Positions 8,045-15,927 of a stretch of 64,000 nt of DNA are shown in pieces. The notes under the pieces were generated by a model. It was not told the origin of the DNA, ran no database searches, and saw only the letters and a list, made by a program, of their open reading frames with translations. Made by a program: the position numbers and the translations under genes. Every line of letters starts with the position of its first letter. Within the stretch, counting starts at the first letter, position 1. This stretch comes from Amycolatopsis echigonensis (lineage in GTDB: Bacteria; Actinomycetota; Actinomycetes; Mycobacteriales; Pseudonocardiaceae): the NCBI RefSeq assembly GCF_014174495.1, contig NZ_JACJHR010000012.1, positions 62,001 to 126,000 on the forward strand. Direction: 5' to 3'.

Positions 8045-8986
8045 CTAGCGAGAACGCACGGCGGGCCGACGCTGCCAGCCGGTCCACAGCGGCCGATAGC
8101 CCTGCGCGTACCAGAACGGCGTCGACCGAGGGTTCGCCACGGCGTGGTGCAGCAGCACGACATCCGCCCCCGCCTCGTCGAAGACCTGGTGCGCGTGCGC
8201 GGCCAGCGCGGTGCCGACACCGGACGACCGAGCCGCCTCGGAAACCGCCAGCGACGACAGGTAACCCACGCGGGAAGCGGCGACCCGGTGCCGGATCCAG
8301 CCGGTCTCGTCGGGCATCTGCAGCACGACCATGCCGAGCGGCCGGCCGTACAGCTCCGCGATCCACACCTGCGGTTCGGGCCGTTCGAGGTGATGCAGCA
8401 GTTCCTTGGTGATCAGTTCCTCGACGCCGGGACGGAGCGTGATCCGGCCGAACTGCGCGTCGTACCGCTGCAATTCGAGCTGCAGCGTGACCGCGGTGGA
8501 AAGGTCGTCCGGAGTCGCGTGCCGGATGCAGACGCCCGGCGTCGTGTCGGGTCCGGCGGCCATCCGCTGTGCCGGACGGACCGCGAGCACGCCGACCGGG
8601 GCGAAGCCGTGCCGGAGGAGTTCGGTGGCCCCGGCGGTGTCGCGGCTGGGCCGCGAGAGCACCGCGGCGCACTCCGTATCCCCCACTTGGGCGAGGGACC
8701 GCAGGTGTTCATCCCATCGAGTGAGCAGGGCGTCGAGTCCGGCAGCCGGGTCAGGACCGGCGAGCTGCACCTCCAGCCGGTGTTCGACGAGCGCCCGCCA
8801 CATCGAGCGCGGGCTGTCCGGGCCGAGTCCGGTGCAGGTGCTCAGCCCGGCCGCGGTGGTGTCGCCGACCTCGGCGGAAAGCAGGACGGAATCCCCGCCG
8901 ACCTCGAAGGGGAGTGGCGCGGGAAGCAGCGCGTCCACCGTGGCGATGCGCGCCGCATGGCCGGTGGCTGTCACGTCGTTGTGCAT
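8045..8986 (-). CDS. GNAT family N-acetyltransferase, two-part
   Basis: 313 residues from ATG at 8986 (MHNDVTATG). The C-terminal half, roughly 150-310, is a GNAT domain: IRHATPDDLSTAV at its start, VWIAELYGRPLGMVVLQ as the central strands, the acetyl-CoA loop SEAARSSGVGTALAAHA and the closing strand segment FWYAQGYRPLW. The N-terminal half is a weaker, related fold, as in fused GNAT pairs. The substrate is unknown. The ribosome-binding site is weak, and an upstream in-frame start at 9031 is possible. It probably forms a unit with the methyltransferase gene downstream. Confidence 0.8.
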   Translation of the reverse strand: MHNDVTATGHAARIATVDALLPAPLPFEVGGDSVLLSAEVGDTTAAGLSTCTGLGPDSPRSMWRALVEHRLEVQLAGPDPAAGLDALLTRWDEHLRSLAQVGDTECAAVLSRPSRDTAGATELLRHGFAPVGVLAVRPAQRMAAGPDTTPGVCIRHATPDDLSTAVTLQLELQRYDAQFGRITLRPGVEELITKELLHHLERPEPQVWIAELYGRPLGMVVLQMPDETGWIRHRVAASRVGYLSSLAVSEAARSSGVGTALAAHAHQVFDEAGADVVLLHHAVANPRSTPFWYAQGYRPLWTGWQRRPAVRSR

Positions 8987-9235
8987 ACCGCCATTGTCCG
9001 CCGATCGGGTCGGAAAAGACCCCCAGAACACTCCCCGGCAGGCGGGTTCCGGGGTGAACCGGGAGTTTCACTCCTTGGTCCACGCAGGTCAGAGAAGAAC
9101 GCCCATTGTTAACCCTGGGGTGATCTCCTACTGTCTCGAAAGGGACGTCGGTACGCCCTACGGGGTAAGGTGGCGCCCTCGCCCACACCTGACGTCACGG
9201 ACGAGCGCGACCGGGCAGCCGGGAAGGAAGGTCGG

Positions 9236-11857
9236 ATGCCGGACAGCAACGCCCATCCCGGTACCGCGCCGGAGGCGATGGGCTCGGGAGGTGCTGGCTC
9301 CGCACCGGCCGAAGGCCGCTCGGACGAGAGCCGCTTCCGTATTTACACCTTCTTCGTCCTGGGTCTCGGCCTGCTCGCGGCCTTCGCCGTCGGCGCCTGG
9401 CTGCCGTTCCACGGCTCGGCGAAGCTCTGGTGGATCGGCCCGGTGCTCGCGGTCGCCTTCCTGCTCGCCGAGCAGCTCGGCATCAACGTCGACGTGCGCA
9501 GCGGCATCTCGTGGACGATCTCGTTCACTGAGATTCCGCTGGTAATCGGTTTCTTCGTCGCCCCGTTCGAAGTCGTGCTCGCCGCGCATCTCGTGGCGGG
9601 CATCGGCACGCTGCTGGCCCGCAAGGTCGCCGGCCGCGTCCTCTACAACGCGGGCGCGTTCCTGCTCGAAATCACCGGCGCGTTCGCCGTCGCCGGGGTC
9701 GTGCACCTGGCCATGGGCGGCGGGCCGACCATTCCGTGGGTCGCCGCGCTCGCCGGGACGCTCACCGCGCCGCTGGTCAGCACGCTGCTCGCGCTGGCCG
9801 CCGTGCGCGTGCTGCGCCGCCGGATGCGGGTGAGCACCGCGATCCGGCTGACCGGCCGCATCCTCGTGGTCGGTTTCGTCAACGCTTCGGTCGGTCTCAC
9901 CGGCTACCTCGTCATCGCGAGCACCCCGCAGGCCTGGCCGCTGGTGCTGGCGGTGTTCCTCGGCCTGACCGCGCTGTACTGGGCTTACTCCGATCTGCTC
10001 CGCGAACAGCGGGACATGGAGGCGCTGTCGGACGTCAGCCTGATGGTCGCGCGGTCCGGGCAGCAGGCCGCGGCTCGTCCGGCCAGCCGCGGCGAGGAGC
10101 TGGTAGGCGGCGTCGACGTGCGCGAATGGGCCACGATCGCCGAGCGGATCAAGGACCAGCTGTCCGCCGGACGCGTCGTGCTCCGGCTGCGGCTGGAGCC
10201 CGACGATCCGATGCGCGTCGTGGTCGCGGGCAACGAACTGCCGCCCGCCGACCCGGCCAACGACGATCCGCTGCTGCGCCTGCCCGGCGCGCACGTCCGG
10301 CACTTCCGCATCACCGAGGCCAACCCGGACGTCCGCGCGGCGCTGCTCGAGCGCAGTGCGCAGGAAGCGCTCGTGGTGCCGCTGCGCAGCGCGAACCGGC
10401 TGCTCGGCGTCGTCGAAGCGCACGACCGGCTGTCGCGCTGGCGGGGCTTCGGCAAGTACGACGTCCAGCTGCTCGGCACGATGGCCAGCCACCTCGCGAC
10501 GTCGCTCGACAACCGGCGGCTGCTCGCCACGCTCCGCCACGACGCCTACCACGACCCGCTCACCGGGCACCTGAACCGGCCCGGATTCCAGCAGGTCTCG
10601 CGGGACCCGCTGCGCGAATCGGCGGAGGTCGTGGTGCTGCGGATCGACCTCGACGTCTTCTCCACGGTCAGCGACGCGCTCGGGTACTCGTGGGCGGACC
10701 GGATGGTCGTCGCCGCGGGCACGCGCATCCGCGGCGCGCTCGGCCCGGACGTCCCGCTCGCCCGGCTCGAAGGCGCGTCCTTCGCCGCGCTGCTCGTGGA
10801 CTGCACGGTCGACGACGCGCATCGCGCGGCCGAGCGGCTCCGCGTGCAGCTCTCCGAGCCGTATCCGGTGGACCGGCTCTCGGTCGAGGCCAACGCGATG
10901 ATCGGCTACGCCAGCTCGGTGGACGACGCCGGCGAGGTCGACGTCGACGGCCTGCTGCAGCGCGCGGACGTCGCCGTACGCGCCACCCGCGGCGGCGAGG
11001 AAGTGCGCGGCTACGTGCCGAGCATGGGACAGATCTTCCTGCGCCGGTTCCAGATGGTCACGCAGTTCCGGCAGTCGCTCGAGGACGGCCACGTCTCCGT
11101 GCACTACCAGCCGAAGGTGACGCTGCCGAACCGCCAGGTCCAAGGCGTCGAGGCGCTCGTGCGCTGGGTCCACCCGGAGTTCGGCAGGCTCGGCCCGGAC
11201 GAGTTCGTGCCCGCGATCGAGGCGGCCGGCCTGATCGGCGTGCTGACGTCGTTCGTGCTGGAACAATCGCTGAAGCGCGTGCGCAAATGGCTCGACGAGG
11301 GCCTGCGGATCTCCGCGGCGGTCAACCTGTCGGTGCGGAACCTGTCCGACGACGACTTCCCGGCGAAGGTCCAGCGCGAACTGGAACGCTTCGACGTGCC
11401 GCCGGAACTGCTGACCTTCGAACTGACCGAGTCCGGCGTGATGTCCGACCCGCAGAAGGCGCTGCCGATCCTGCGCGAACTGCACTCGCTCGGCATCGTG
11501 CTCGCGGTGGACGACTTCGGCACCGGCTACTCGTCGCTCGCGTACCTGCGCCAGCTGCCGGTCGACCAGGTCAAGATCGACAAGAGCTTCGTGCTCGGCA
11601 TGGGAACCGATCTCGGCGACCTCGCGGTGGTGCGGTCGATCGTCGAGCTCGGCCACTCGCTGGGCCTGACGGTGGTCGCGGAAGGGGTCGAGGAGGACGT
11701 GGCGCGCGATCAGCTCGAGGCGATGGGATGTGACGTCGCCCAGGGCTACCTGATCTCGCGGCCGCTGCCGGAGGACCGCCTGGAGGCGTGGCTGCAGGCC
11801 CGCACGGCACGTTCGCCGGGACGCCACTCGGAGACCGTGCTGACCCTCCTGACCTGA
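9236..11857 (+). CDS. Membrane GAF-GGDEF(degenerate)-EAL c-di-GMP phosphodiesterase
   Basis: 873 residues from ATG at 9236, chosen because GGAAGGAAGG precedes it; an upstream GTG at 9170 adds 22 residues without a ribosome-binding site. Order: about eight hydrophobic segments between 35 and 260, a GAF-like region around 290-420, a GGDEF domain near 430-590 and an EAL domain from 600 to the end. The GGDEF signature is replaced by E512-G-A-S-F516, so cyclase activity is unlikely. The EAL set is intact: E639-A-L, NLSVRNL, ELTES, DDFGTGYSSLAYL, KIDKSF, EGVEE and QGYLISRP. It therefore probably hydrolyses c-di-GMP at the membrane, with GGDEF as a regulatory domain. Transcribed away from the GNAT gene across a 249-bp gap. 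Confidence 0.92.
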   Translation: MPDSNAHPGTAPEAMGSGGAGSAPAEGRSDESRFRIYTFFVLGLGLLAAFAVGAWLPFHGSAKLWWIGPVLAVAFLLAEQLGINVDVRSGISWTISFTEIPLVIGFFVAPFEVVLAAHLVAGIGTLLARKVAGRVLYNAGAFLLEITGAFAVAGVVHLAMGGGPTIPWVAALAGTLTAPLVSTLLALAAVRVLRRRMRVSTAIRLTGRILVVGFVNASVGLTGYLVIASTPQAWPLVLAVFLGLTALYWAYSDLLREQRDMEALSDVSLMVARSGQQAAARPASRGEELVGGVDVREWATIAERIKDQLSAGRVVLRLRLEPDDPMRVVVAGNELPPADPANDDPLLRLPGAHVRHFRITEANPDVRAALLERSAQEALVVPLRSANRLLGVVEAHDRLSRWRGFGKYDVQLLGTMASHLATSLDNRRLLATLRHDAYHDPLTGHLNRPGFQQVSRDPLRESAEVVVLRIDLDVFSTVSDALGYSWADRMVVAAGTRIRGALGPDVPLARLEGASFAALLVDCTVDDAHRAAERLRVQLSEPYPVDRLSVEANAMIGYASSVDDAGEVDVDGLLQRADVAVRATRGGEEVRGYVPSMGQIFLRRFQMVTQFRQSLEDGHVSVHYQPKVTLPNRQVQGVEALVRWVHPEFGRLGPDEFVPAIEAAGLIGVLTSFVLEQSLKRVRKWLDEGLRISAAVNLSVRNLSDDDFPAKVQRELERFDVPPELLTFELTESGVMSDPQKALPILRELHSLGIVLAVDDFGTGYSSLAYLRQLPVDQVKIDKSFVLGMGTDLGDLAVVRSIVELGHSLGLTVVAEGVEEDVARDQLEAMGCDVAQGYLISRPLPEDRLEAWLQARTARSPGRHSETVLTLLT

Positions 11858-11881
11858 GGTTTTGCGGTTAACCGACCCCGG

Positions 11882-11913
11882 TTGCACGGGTCGCCCAGGC
11901 GGGTTGCTAATCT
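11882..11913 (+). promoter_or_regulatory. Probable promoter of the tRNA-Thr/tRNA-Met/rpmG unit
   Basis: TTGCAC at 11882-11887, 18 nt, then GCTAAT at 11906-11911, about 27 nt before the mature tRNA-Thr 5' end. Both hexamers match 4 to 5 of 6 consensus positions. Confidence 0.5.
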
Positions 11914-11937
11914 TTCCCAGTCCTCGCGAGAGGCAAG

Positions 11938-12010
11938 GCCCCTTTAGCTCAGTCGGCAGAGCGTCTCCATGGTAAGGAGAAGGTCTACGGTTCGATTCCG
12001 TAAAGGGGCT
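11938..12010 (+). tRNA. tRNA-Thr (GGT)
   Basis: 73 nt. Acceptor arms GCCCCTT (11938-11944) and AAGGGGC (12003-12009) pair fully. The anticodon stem TCTCC/GGAGA encloses ATGGTAA with anticodon GGT, and a TTCGATT T-loop is present. No encoded CCA. In M. tuberculosis thrT and metT occupy the same position before rpmG. Confidence 0.94.
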
Positions 12011-12028
12011 CGCGAGTCCGCGAGCTAT

Positions 12029-12116
12029 GTCCGCAAAAAACGCGGACCTGGCTCGCTTCGCGGCGTCCATCTGGGGGTCGAACCCCCAGACCCCCGCCAG
12101 GGGGCGAGCCCCCTGG
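12029..12116 (+). repeat. Cluster of three hairpins between tRNA-Thr and tRNA-Met
   Basis: Three consecutive inverted repeats: GTCCGC/GCGGAC (12029-12047) with an A-rich loop; CTGGGGGT/ACCCCCAG (12071-12089) with a 3-nt loop; and CCAGGGGGC/GCCCCCTGG (12097-12116) with a 2-nt loop. The G-tract/C-tract arrangement resembles repeats seen downstream of actinobacterial tRNA genes. It may act as a processing or termination region. No gene is seen in 12011-12174. Confidence 0.6.
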
Positions 12117-12174
12117 ACCCCCGGCCGGGTCGAGTTCGGCTTGGCGGGTTGCAGTGGGGTGGGTGTCTGAGTGG

Positions 12175-12247
12175 GGCGGTGTAGCTCAGTTGGCAGAGCA
12201 AGCGGCTCATAATCGCTGTGTCGCCGGTTCAAGTCCGGCCACCGCTA
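12175..12247 (+). tRNA. tRNA-Met (CAT), elongator
   Basis: 73 nt. Acceptor arm GGCGGTG (12175-12181) pairs with CACCGCT (12240-12246) with a terminal G-U; discriminator A. Anticodon loop CTCATAA. The anticodon stem AGCGG/TCGCT lacks the three G-C pairs of initiator tRNA and there is no C1-A72 mismatch, so it is an elongator. A tRNA-Ile with modified CAT cannot be strictly excluded, but the position before rpmG matches metT. Confidence 0.9.
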
Positions 12248-12296
12248 CGCGGTAACGACGGGGCTGGCCCCCGGATCTGAGAGAGAAGGAAACGCT

Positions 12297-12461
12297 GTGG
12301 CTGCCACCGACGTGCGACCCAAGATCACGCTGGCGTGCGAGGAGTGCAAGCACCGCAACTACATCACCAAGAAGAACCGGCGCAACAACCCGGATCGCCT
12401 GGAGATGAAGAAGTTCTGCCCGAACTGCGGTACGCACCGGACTCACAAAGAGACCCGCTGA
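12297..12461 (+). CDS. rpmG: 50S ribosomal protein L33, zinc-ribbon type
   Basis: 54-residue protein of the large ribosomal subunit. It has the two cysteine pairs CEEC and CPNC, so it is the zinc-binding (C+) form of L33; many actinomycetes also carry a zinc-free paralogue under Zur control. The start is GTG at 12297 after GAGAGAGAAGG. It lies 49 bp after tRNA-Met and is followed by a strong terminator, so it is probably cotranscribed with the two tRNAs, as in mycobacteria. Confidence 0.95.
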   Translation: MAATDVRPKITLACEECKHRNYITKKNRRNNPDRLEMKKFCPNCGTHRTHKETR

Positions 12462-12490
12462 CGCAGGCGGTCTTTTACCAGCTTCGCAAG

Positions 12491-12521
12491 AGCCGCCCCG
12501 GCCCACGCCGGGGCGGCTTTT
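12491..12521 (+). terminator. Rho-independent terminator after rpmG
   Basis: 12-bp perfect GC-rich stem (12491-12502 with 12507-12518), 4-nt loop, ending in TTTT at 12518-12521. Confidence 0.88.
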
Positions 12522-12586
12522 CGCTGTCTACTGACCGGTTCAGGCACCCGCGCGGGGCGACGCCGGTGTTCGGTTAGCCTCTTCGC

Positions 12587-13036
12587 GTGCCTTTGGACCA
12601 GTCGTTCACCGGGCGGGAATACCCGTCGGACAGCAAGTACTTCGTGAGCCGGGAAAAAATCCGCGAGTTCGCCGACGCCATCGAGGACCCGAACCCGGTC
12701 TACCGGGACCCGGAGGCGGCCCGCGCCGCCGGCCACCCCGACGTGCTCGCGCCGCCCACCTTCCTCACCATCCTCAACCTGCCGAAAATCAACGGCATCG
12801 TGACCGACCCCGCGCTCGGCCTCGACTACTCCCGGATGGTCCACGGCGACCAGGGCTTCCGCTACGAACGCCCGGTCCACGCCGGCGACGAACTGGAAAT
12901 CTCCGCCAAGATCGAGTCGATCATGGCGCGGGCAGGCAACGACTTCATCAACCTCCGCGCCGAAATCACCGACGCGGACGGCAAACTCGTGTGCACGACG
13001 CGGGCGCAGCTCGTGGTTCGGGGGGCGGAAGCGTGA
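12587..13036 (+). CDS. HadA-like (3R)-hydroxyacyl dehydratase subunit
   Basis: 149-residue hot-dog-fold protein of the FAS1-like/MaoC dehydratase N-terminal class. Recognisable segments are REKIREFADAIEDPNPVYRD near 24-43, LAPPTFLTIL and the GDQGFRYERPVHAGDEL segment. In M. tuberculosis the HadA subunit supports a catalytic HadB partner in the fatty-acid elongation dehydratase used for mycolic acids, and the gene order rpmG-hadA-hadB is the same. The host suggested here lacks mycolates, so the pair may serve ordinary fatty acid or polyketide metabolism. Start GTG at 12587; its stop overlaps the hadB-like start by 4 bp. No separate HadC gene is present. Confidence 0.87.
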   Translation: MPLDQSFTGREYPSDSKYFVSREKIREFADAIEDPNPVYRDPEAARAAGHPDVLAPPTFLTILNLPKINGIVTDPALGLDYSRMVHGDQGFRYERPVHAGDELEISAKIESIMARAGNDFINLRAEITDADGKLVCTTRAQLVVRGAEA

Positions 13037-13431
13037 ACGTCGGCGACGAACTGCCTCCGCTGGAGGTCCGCATCACCCGCGCGCAACTGATCCGCTACGC
13101 CGGAGCCTCGCTCGACTTCAACCCGATCCACTGGAACGAGAACTTCGCGACCAAGGTCGGCCTCCCGGACGTGATCGCGCACGGCATGCTCACCATGGCC
13201 GTGTCCGGCCGCATCGTCACCGACTGGCTCGGCGACCCGGCCCGCCTCGTGGACTTCAGCACGCGCTTCACCCGCCCGGTCGTGGTGCCCGACACCGACG
13301 AGGGCGCCCTGGTCGAGGTGACCGGCAAGGTCGGCGCCCTGACCGACGAGGGACTCGCCCGGATCGACCTCACGGTGAAGTTCGAGGGCAAAACCGTGCT
13401 GGGCAAACCGCAGGCCCTCGTCCGCCCCTGA
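13033..13431 (+). CDS. HadB-like catalytic MaoC dehydratase subunit
   Basis: 132-residue hot-dog hydratase. It contains the hydratase-2 active-site motif: ASLDFNPIHWNENFA followed by IAHGMLTMAVSGR, with catalytic Asp and His in the D-x-N-P-I-H core. The start is GTG at 13033, overlapping the hadA-like stop as GTGA, which indicates translational coupling and equal expression of the two subunits. A longer upstream frame beginning at 12991 was rejected since it duplicates hadA coding sequence. A palindromic repeat follows, acting as the likely terminator before the convergent SGNH hydrolase gene. Confidence 0.9.
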   Translation: MNVGDELPPLEVRITRAQLIRYAGASLDFNPIHWNENFATKVGLPDVIAHGMLTMAVSGRIVTDWLGDPARLVDFSTRFTRPVVVPDTDEGALVEVTGKVGALTDEGLARIDLTVKFEGKTVLGKPQALVRP

Positions 13432-13461
13432 AGCCCGGCTCGGCCTTCTGGTCCGGCAAAG

Positions 13462-13516
13462 GTCCGTGAAGGACCCCTCGAAGGAATCTGATTCCCGCAA
13501 GGGGCCCTTCACGGAC
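13462..13516. repeat. Palindromic intergenic element, copy 2
   Basis: 55-nt palindrome: outer stem GTCCGTGAAGG/CCTTCACGGAC (13462-13472 with 13506-13516) and inner CCCCT/AGGGG arms flanking GGAATCTGATTCC. Same core as the element at 4482-4520, and again between two convergent genes. Confidence 0.72.
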
Positions 13517-13536
13517 GGAACCGCATCGGGGCGGCC

Positions 13537-14445
13537 TCAGTGCACGCCCAGCACCGACTCCACCACGCCAGCCATCCCCGCCTCGCCCCGTGCGTTCGGA
13601 TGCAGGGCCGCCGCCGAGGACGTCGGGACCAGCCCCTCGATCCACTTGACGTCCGAGTTCGCGCAGACGTCGTGGCCCTTGCTCGGCTCGGCCGTATCCG
13701 CGAACCCGGCGTCGTGAGACTTGGCCTGGTCGGACAGGACGTCGTTGAGCTTCCCGAGCGCGTCGCGCAGATACGTCACATCGCCGGTGCCCAACGGCAG
13801 GACCGGCCAGCAGCCGTCGCCATCCGGGAGGACCGTCGGGTAGCCGACGACCACCACCCGCGCCTTCGGGGCCTTCTGGTGGATCTCGTCGAGCGCCGTG
13901 CCGACCTTCTTCGCGGTCTCGCTGATCCGGTCGGCCAGTTCGTCCTTGCCGCCCGCGGTGAGCCGGTCCTTGCACGGCGAGGCGCTCTGGTGGGCGGTCA
14001 CGCAGGTCTGCGCCAGTGCGATGAATCCCACATCGTTGCCGCCGATGCCCAGGGTGACCAGCGTCGTGTCCGAGGTGACCGAGTCCAACTGCGGCGGGTT
14101 CGCGCCGTTGCGCGTCGACTGGGCGTCGGTCAAGTCCTCCGTCGTCGCTCCGCTGCAGCTGACGTCCACGAACTTCGCCGGCTTCAGCTTCGCCGACACC
14201 AGATGCGGATAGTTGTTGTCCGATCGTGCGCATCCGGCCGGCGAACCCGACTGCTTCCCGGTGCGCGGCGCCGACGTATACGAGTCGCCGAGTGCGACGT
14301 ACCGGCCGGTGCCGCCGCCGGTGTCCGCGCCGGACGGCGGTGCGGTCGACGAGTCGTGCTTCGACTTGTAGTAGCCGACGGCCAGCAGCGCCCCCACGAC
14401 AACGAGGACGAGCAACCCGCAGCCACCGCTTTTGTTTGCCCCCAC
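13537..14445 (-). CDS. Membrane-anchored SGNH/GDSL hydrolase
   Basis: 302-residue lipase/esterase-like protein. One N-terminal hydrophobic segment (about 10-26, LLVLVVVGALLAVGYY) anchors or exports it, followed by a Ser/Pro-rich linker. The catalytic blocks follow in order: GDSYTS (nucleophile Ser), the oxyanion Gly in SCSGATT, GIGGNDVGF and the C-terminal HPN in ALHPNARG. Several cysteines suggest disulfides, fitting an extracytoplasmic location. The substrate is unknown; secreted actinobacterial members act on acyl esters. Start GTG at 14445. It lies 50 bp downstream of the LLM oxidoreductase gene on the same strand. Confidence 0.9.
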   Translation of the reverse strand: MGANKSGGCGLLVLVVVGALLAVGYYKSKHDSSTAPPSGADTGGGTGRYVALGDSYTSAPRTGKQSGSPAGCARSDNNYPHLVSAKLKPAKFVDVSCSGATTEDLTDAQSTRNGANPPQLDSVTSDTTLVTLGIGGNDVGFIALAQTCVTAHQSASPCKDRLTAGGKDELADRISETAKKVGTALDEIHQKAPKARVVVVGYPTVLPDGDGCWPVLPLGTGDVTYLRDALGKLNDVLSDQAKSHDAGFADTAEPSKGHDVCANSDVKWIEGLVPTSSAAALHPNARGEAGMAGVVESVLGVH

Positions 14446-14495
14446 CCGACCGTTCTACCGGTCCGGCCCCTTGCCGACGACCCGCTTACGGGTGA

Positions 14496-15398
14496 TCACG
14501 CAAAGACAGCGGCGTGCAGCTCGCCGGCCAGTTCCAGCGCGTGCGGGACGGTTTCGGCCACATAGTGCACATCGACCAGCGCCTCGGTGATGCCGTCGGC
14601 TTCGGCGGCCTTCAGCTGAGCCGCGACGTCCTCGACGGTCGCGGTGGCCGAGCCCGGCATCGGATTGATCCGCAGCACCCGGCGGAGCGACTCCGGATCC
14701 CGTCCGGCCTTCTCCGCGGCTTCCACGACCACGGCCCACTTCTGCCGCAGCATCGGGATCGGGAGCCCGGCGGGCAGCCAGCCGTCGGCGATCCGGCCGA
14801 CTCGCCGCAGCGCCGCGTCCGACGCCCCGCCCAGCAGCACCGGCGGACCGGGCTGCTGCAGCGGACGCAGGCCGATCAGGGAGTCCGGGATGTCCCAGCG
14901 TTCGCTCCGGTGCCCGGCCGGGTCCGCGGTCCAGAGCGTCCGCAGCACCTTGACCAGTTCGGCCAGCCGCGCGCCGCGGTGCTCCCACGGCACACCGGCG
15001 GCGGTGTACTCGTCGCGGAGCCAGCTGAGCCCGAGGCCGACGTCGAGCCTGCCGCCGGACAGCAGGTCCAGCGACGTCAGGGAGCGGGCCAGCAGCACCG
15101 GCGAGTAGAGCGGCCCGTTGAGGGTGCTCGACCCGAGCCGCGCGGTCTCCGTCGAATTCGCGGCGATGGTGAGCGCCAGCAGCGGATCGACGAAGCGGAC
15201 GAACTCCGGCGGGTACGGCCGTTCAGGTGTACCGGACGGGTAATAGGTCTTCGGGGAGACCGGGGTCAGCACCCGGTCGCCGACCCAGAGGGAGACGAAG
15301 CCCATGCGCTCGGCTTCGGCGGCGAAACCGGCGATGGCGGAGGGGTCGGCGAGCTTGCCGTACTGCGGCAGGGCCAGCCCAAGCTGGAATATGGTCAC
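14496..15398 (-). CDS. LLM-class F420/flavin-dependent oxidoreductase
   Basis: 300-residue TIM-barrel oxidoreductase of the luciferase-like monooxygenase superfamily, probably F420-dependent as is usual for actinobacterial TIGR03619-like members. Visible features are the N-terminal LGLALPQYG, the SLWVGDRV segment, SGGRLDVGLGLSWLRDEYTAAGV (a cofactor-loop signature of the family) and VLLGGASDAALRRVGRIADGWLP. The substrate cannot be predicted. The start is GTG at 15398 with AAGGAG upstream. It may be cotranscribed with the SGNH hydrolase gene that follows. Both genes lie where the M. tuberculosis cluster goes directly from hadC to trpT. Confidence 0.9.
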   Translation of the reverse strand: MTIFQLGLALPQYGKLADPSAIAGFAAEAERMGFVSLWVGDRVLTPVSPKTYYPSGTPERPYPPEFVRFVDPLLALTIAANSTETARLGSSTLNGPLYSPVLLARSLTSLDLLSGGRLDVGLGLSWLRDEYTAAGVPWEHRGARLAELVKVLRTLWTADPAGHRSERWDIPDSLIGLRPLQQPGPPVLLGGASDAALRRVGRIADGWLPAGLPIPMLRQKWAVVVEAAEKAGRDPESLRRVLRINPMPGSATATVEDVAAQLKAAEADGITEALVDVHYVAETVPHALELAGELHAAVFA

Positions 15399-15703
15399 CG
15401 AGGCTCCTTGATCATCAGTTTCGCTTGCGAGTCAACGAAGATCATCTTCCGCCAGTCCGGTCTTGGCTTCCTGGCGGGAAAATTCGCCGGGGCGAAAGCG
15501 ATTTCGCTTGCCGTGCCGGGAATCCGAAGCGGTCGCGAAACCGGGCGAGGCGACGGGCGCCGACGGCTTTGCGATTAATCGGATAACGGCCACGGGCCTA
15601 TGTTCGCACGAACAGGTGATCTTCGCCGCGAGTTCCCGGGTGCTGTCCGAACGGCCCGGAACGACGGCCTCCGGGGTGCCGCGGGGGCGTCGAGGGGGCT
15701 GGG
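15399..15703. other. Non-coding gap with a TGTTCG-N2-CGAACA palindrome
   Basis: No supported gene. The segment 15415-15600 is less GC-rich than its surroundings. TGTTCG and CGAACA (15601-15614) form a 6-bp dyad with a 2-nt spacer, a possible repressor operator. The half-site order is opposite to a LexA box. Its target is unknown; it lies about 200 bp from the LLM gene start. Confidence 0.35.
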
Positions 15704-15734
15704 TTGCAAGGCGGCATCCGGCTTGCCGTAGACT
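15704..15734 (+). promoter_or_regulatory. Probable promoter of the trpT-secE-nusG unit
   Basis: TTGCAA at 15704-15709 and TAGACT at 15729-15734, 19 nt apart, about 90 nt before mature tRNA-Trp. The -10 hexamer is identical to the one upstream of rpoB. Confidence 0.5.
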
Positions 15735-15822
15735 TCGGAACTCGGAACGCACTACGGTCATCCCCGCCGGATGGTGGGGACGATGGAATGCGTCCTCCGG
15801 AGCCAGGGTGACCCGGCTCCAC

Positions 15823-15895
<73 letters not shown>

Positions 15896-15927
15896 CGTAC
15901 GGGAACTGGTGGAGCGGAGGAGTGGTC

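Noticed and set aside
4883..8048. Long plus-strand frames opposite lon and the methyltransferase
   Set aside because: No motifs and typical shadow composition; lon and the methyltransferase are unambiguous on the minus strand.
9158..12232. Over 1000-codon open frame antisense to the EAL gene and across two tRNA genes
   Set aside because: Runs through tRNA genes and has antisense-type composition; the sense frame has clear EAL motifs.
12175..12247. Initiator tRNA-Met
   Set aside because: No C1-A72 mismatch and no GGG/CCC anticodon stem; elongator features.
15601..15614. LexA (SOS) box
   Set aside because: Actinobacterial LexA boxes read CGAAC-N4-GTTCG; here the half-sites are inverted with 2-nt spacing.
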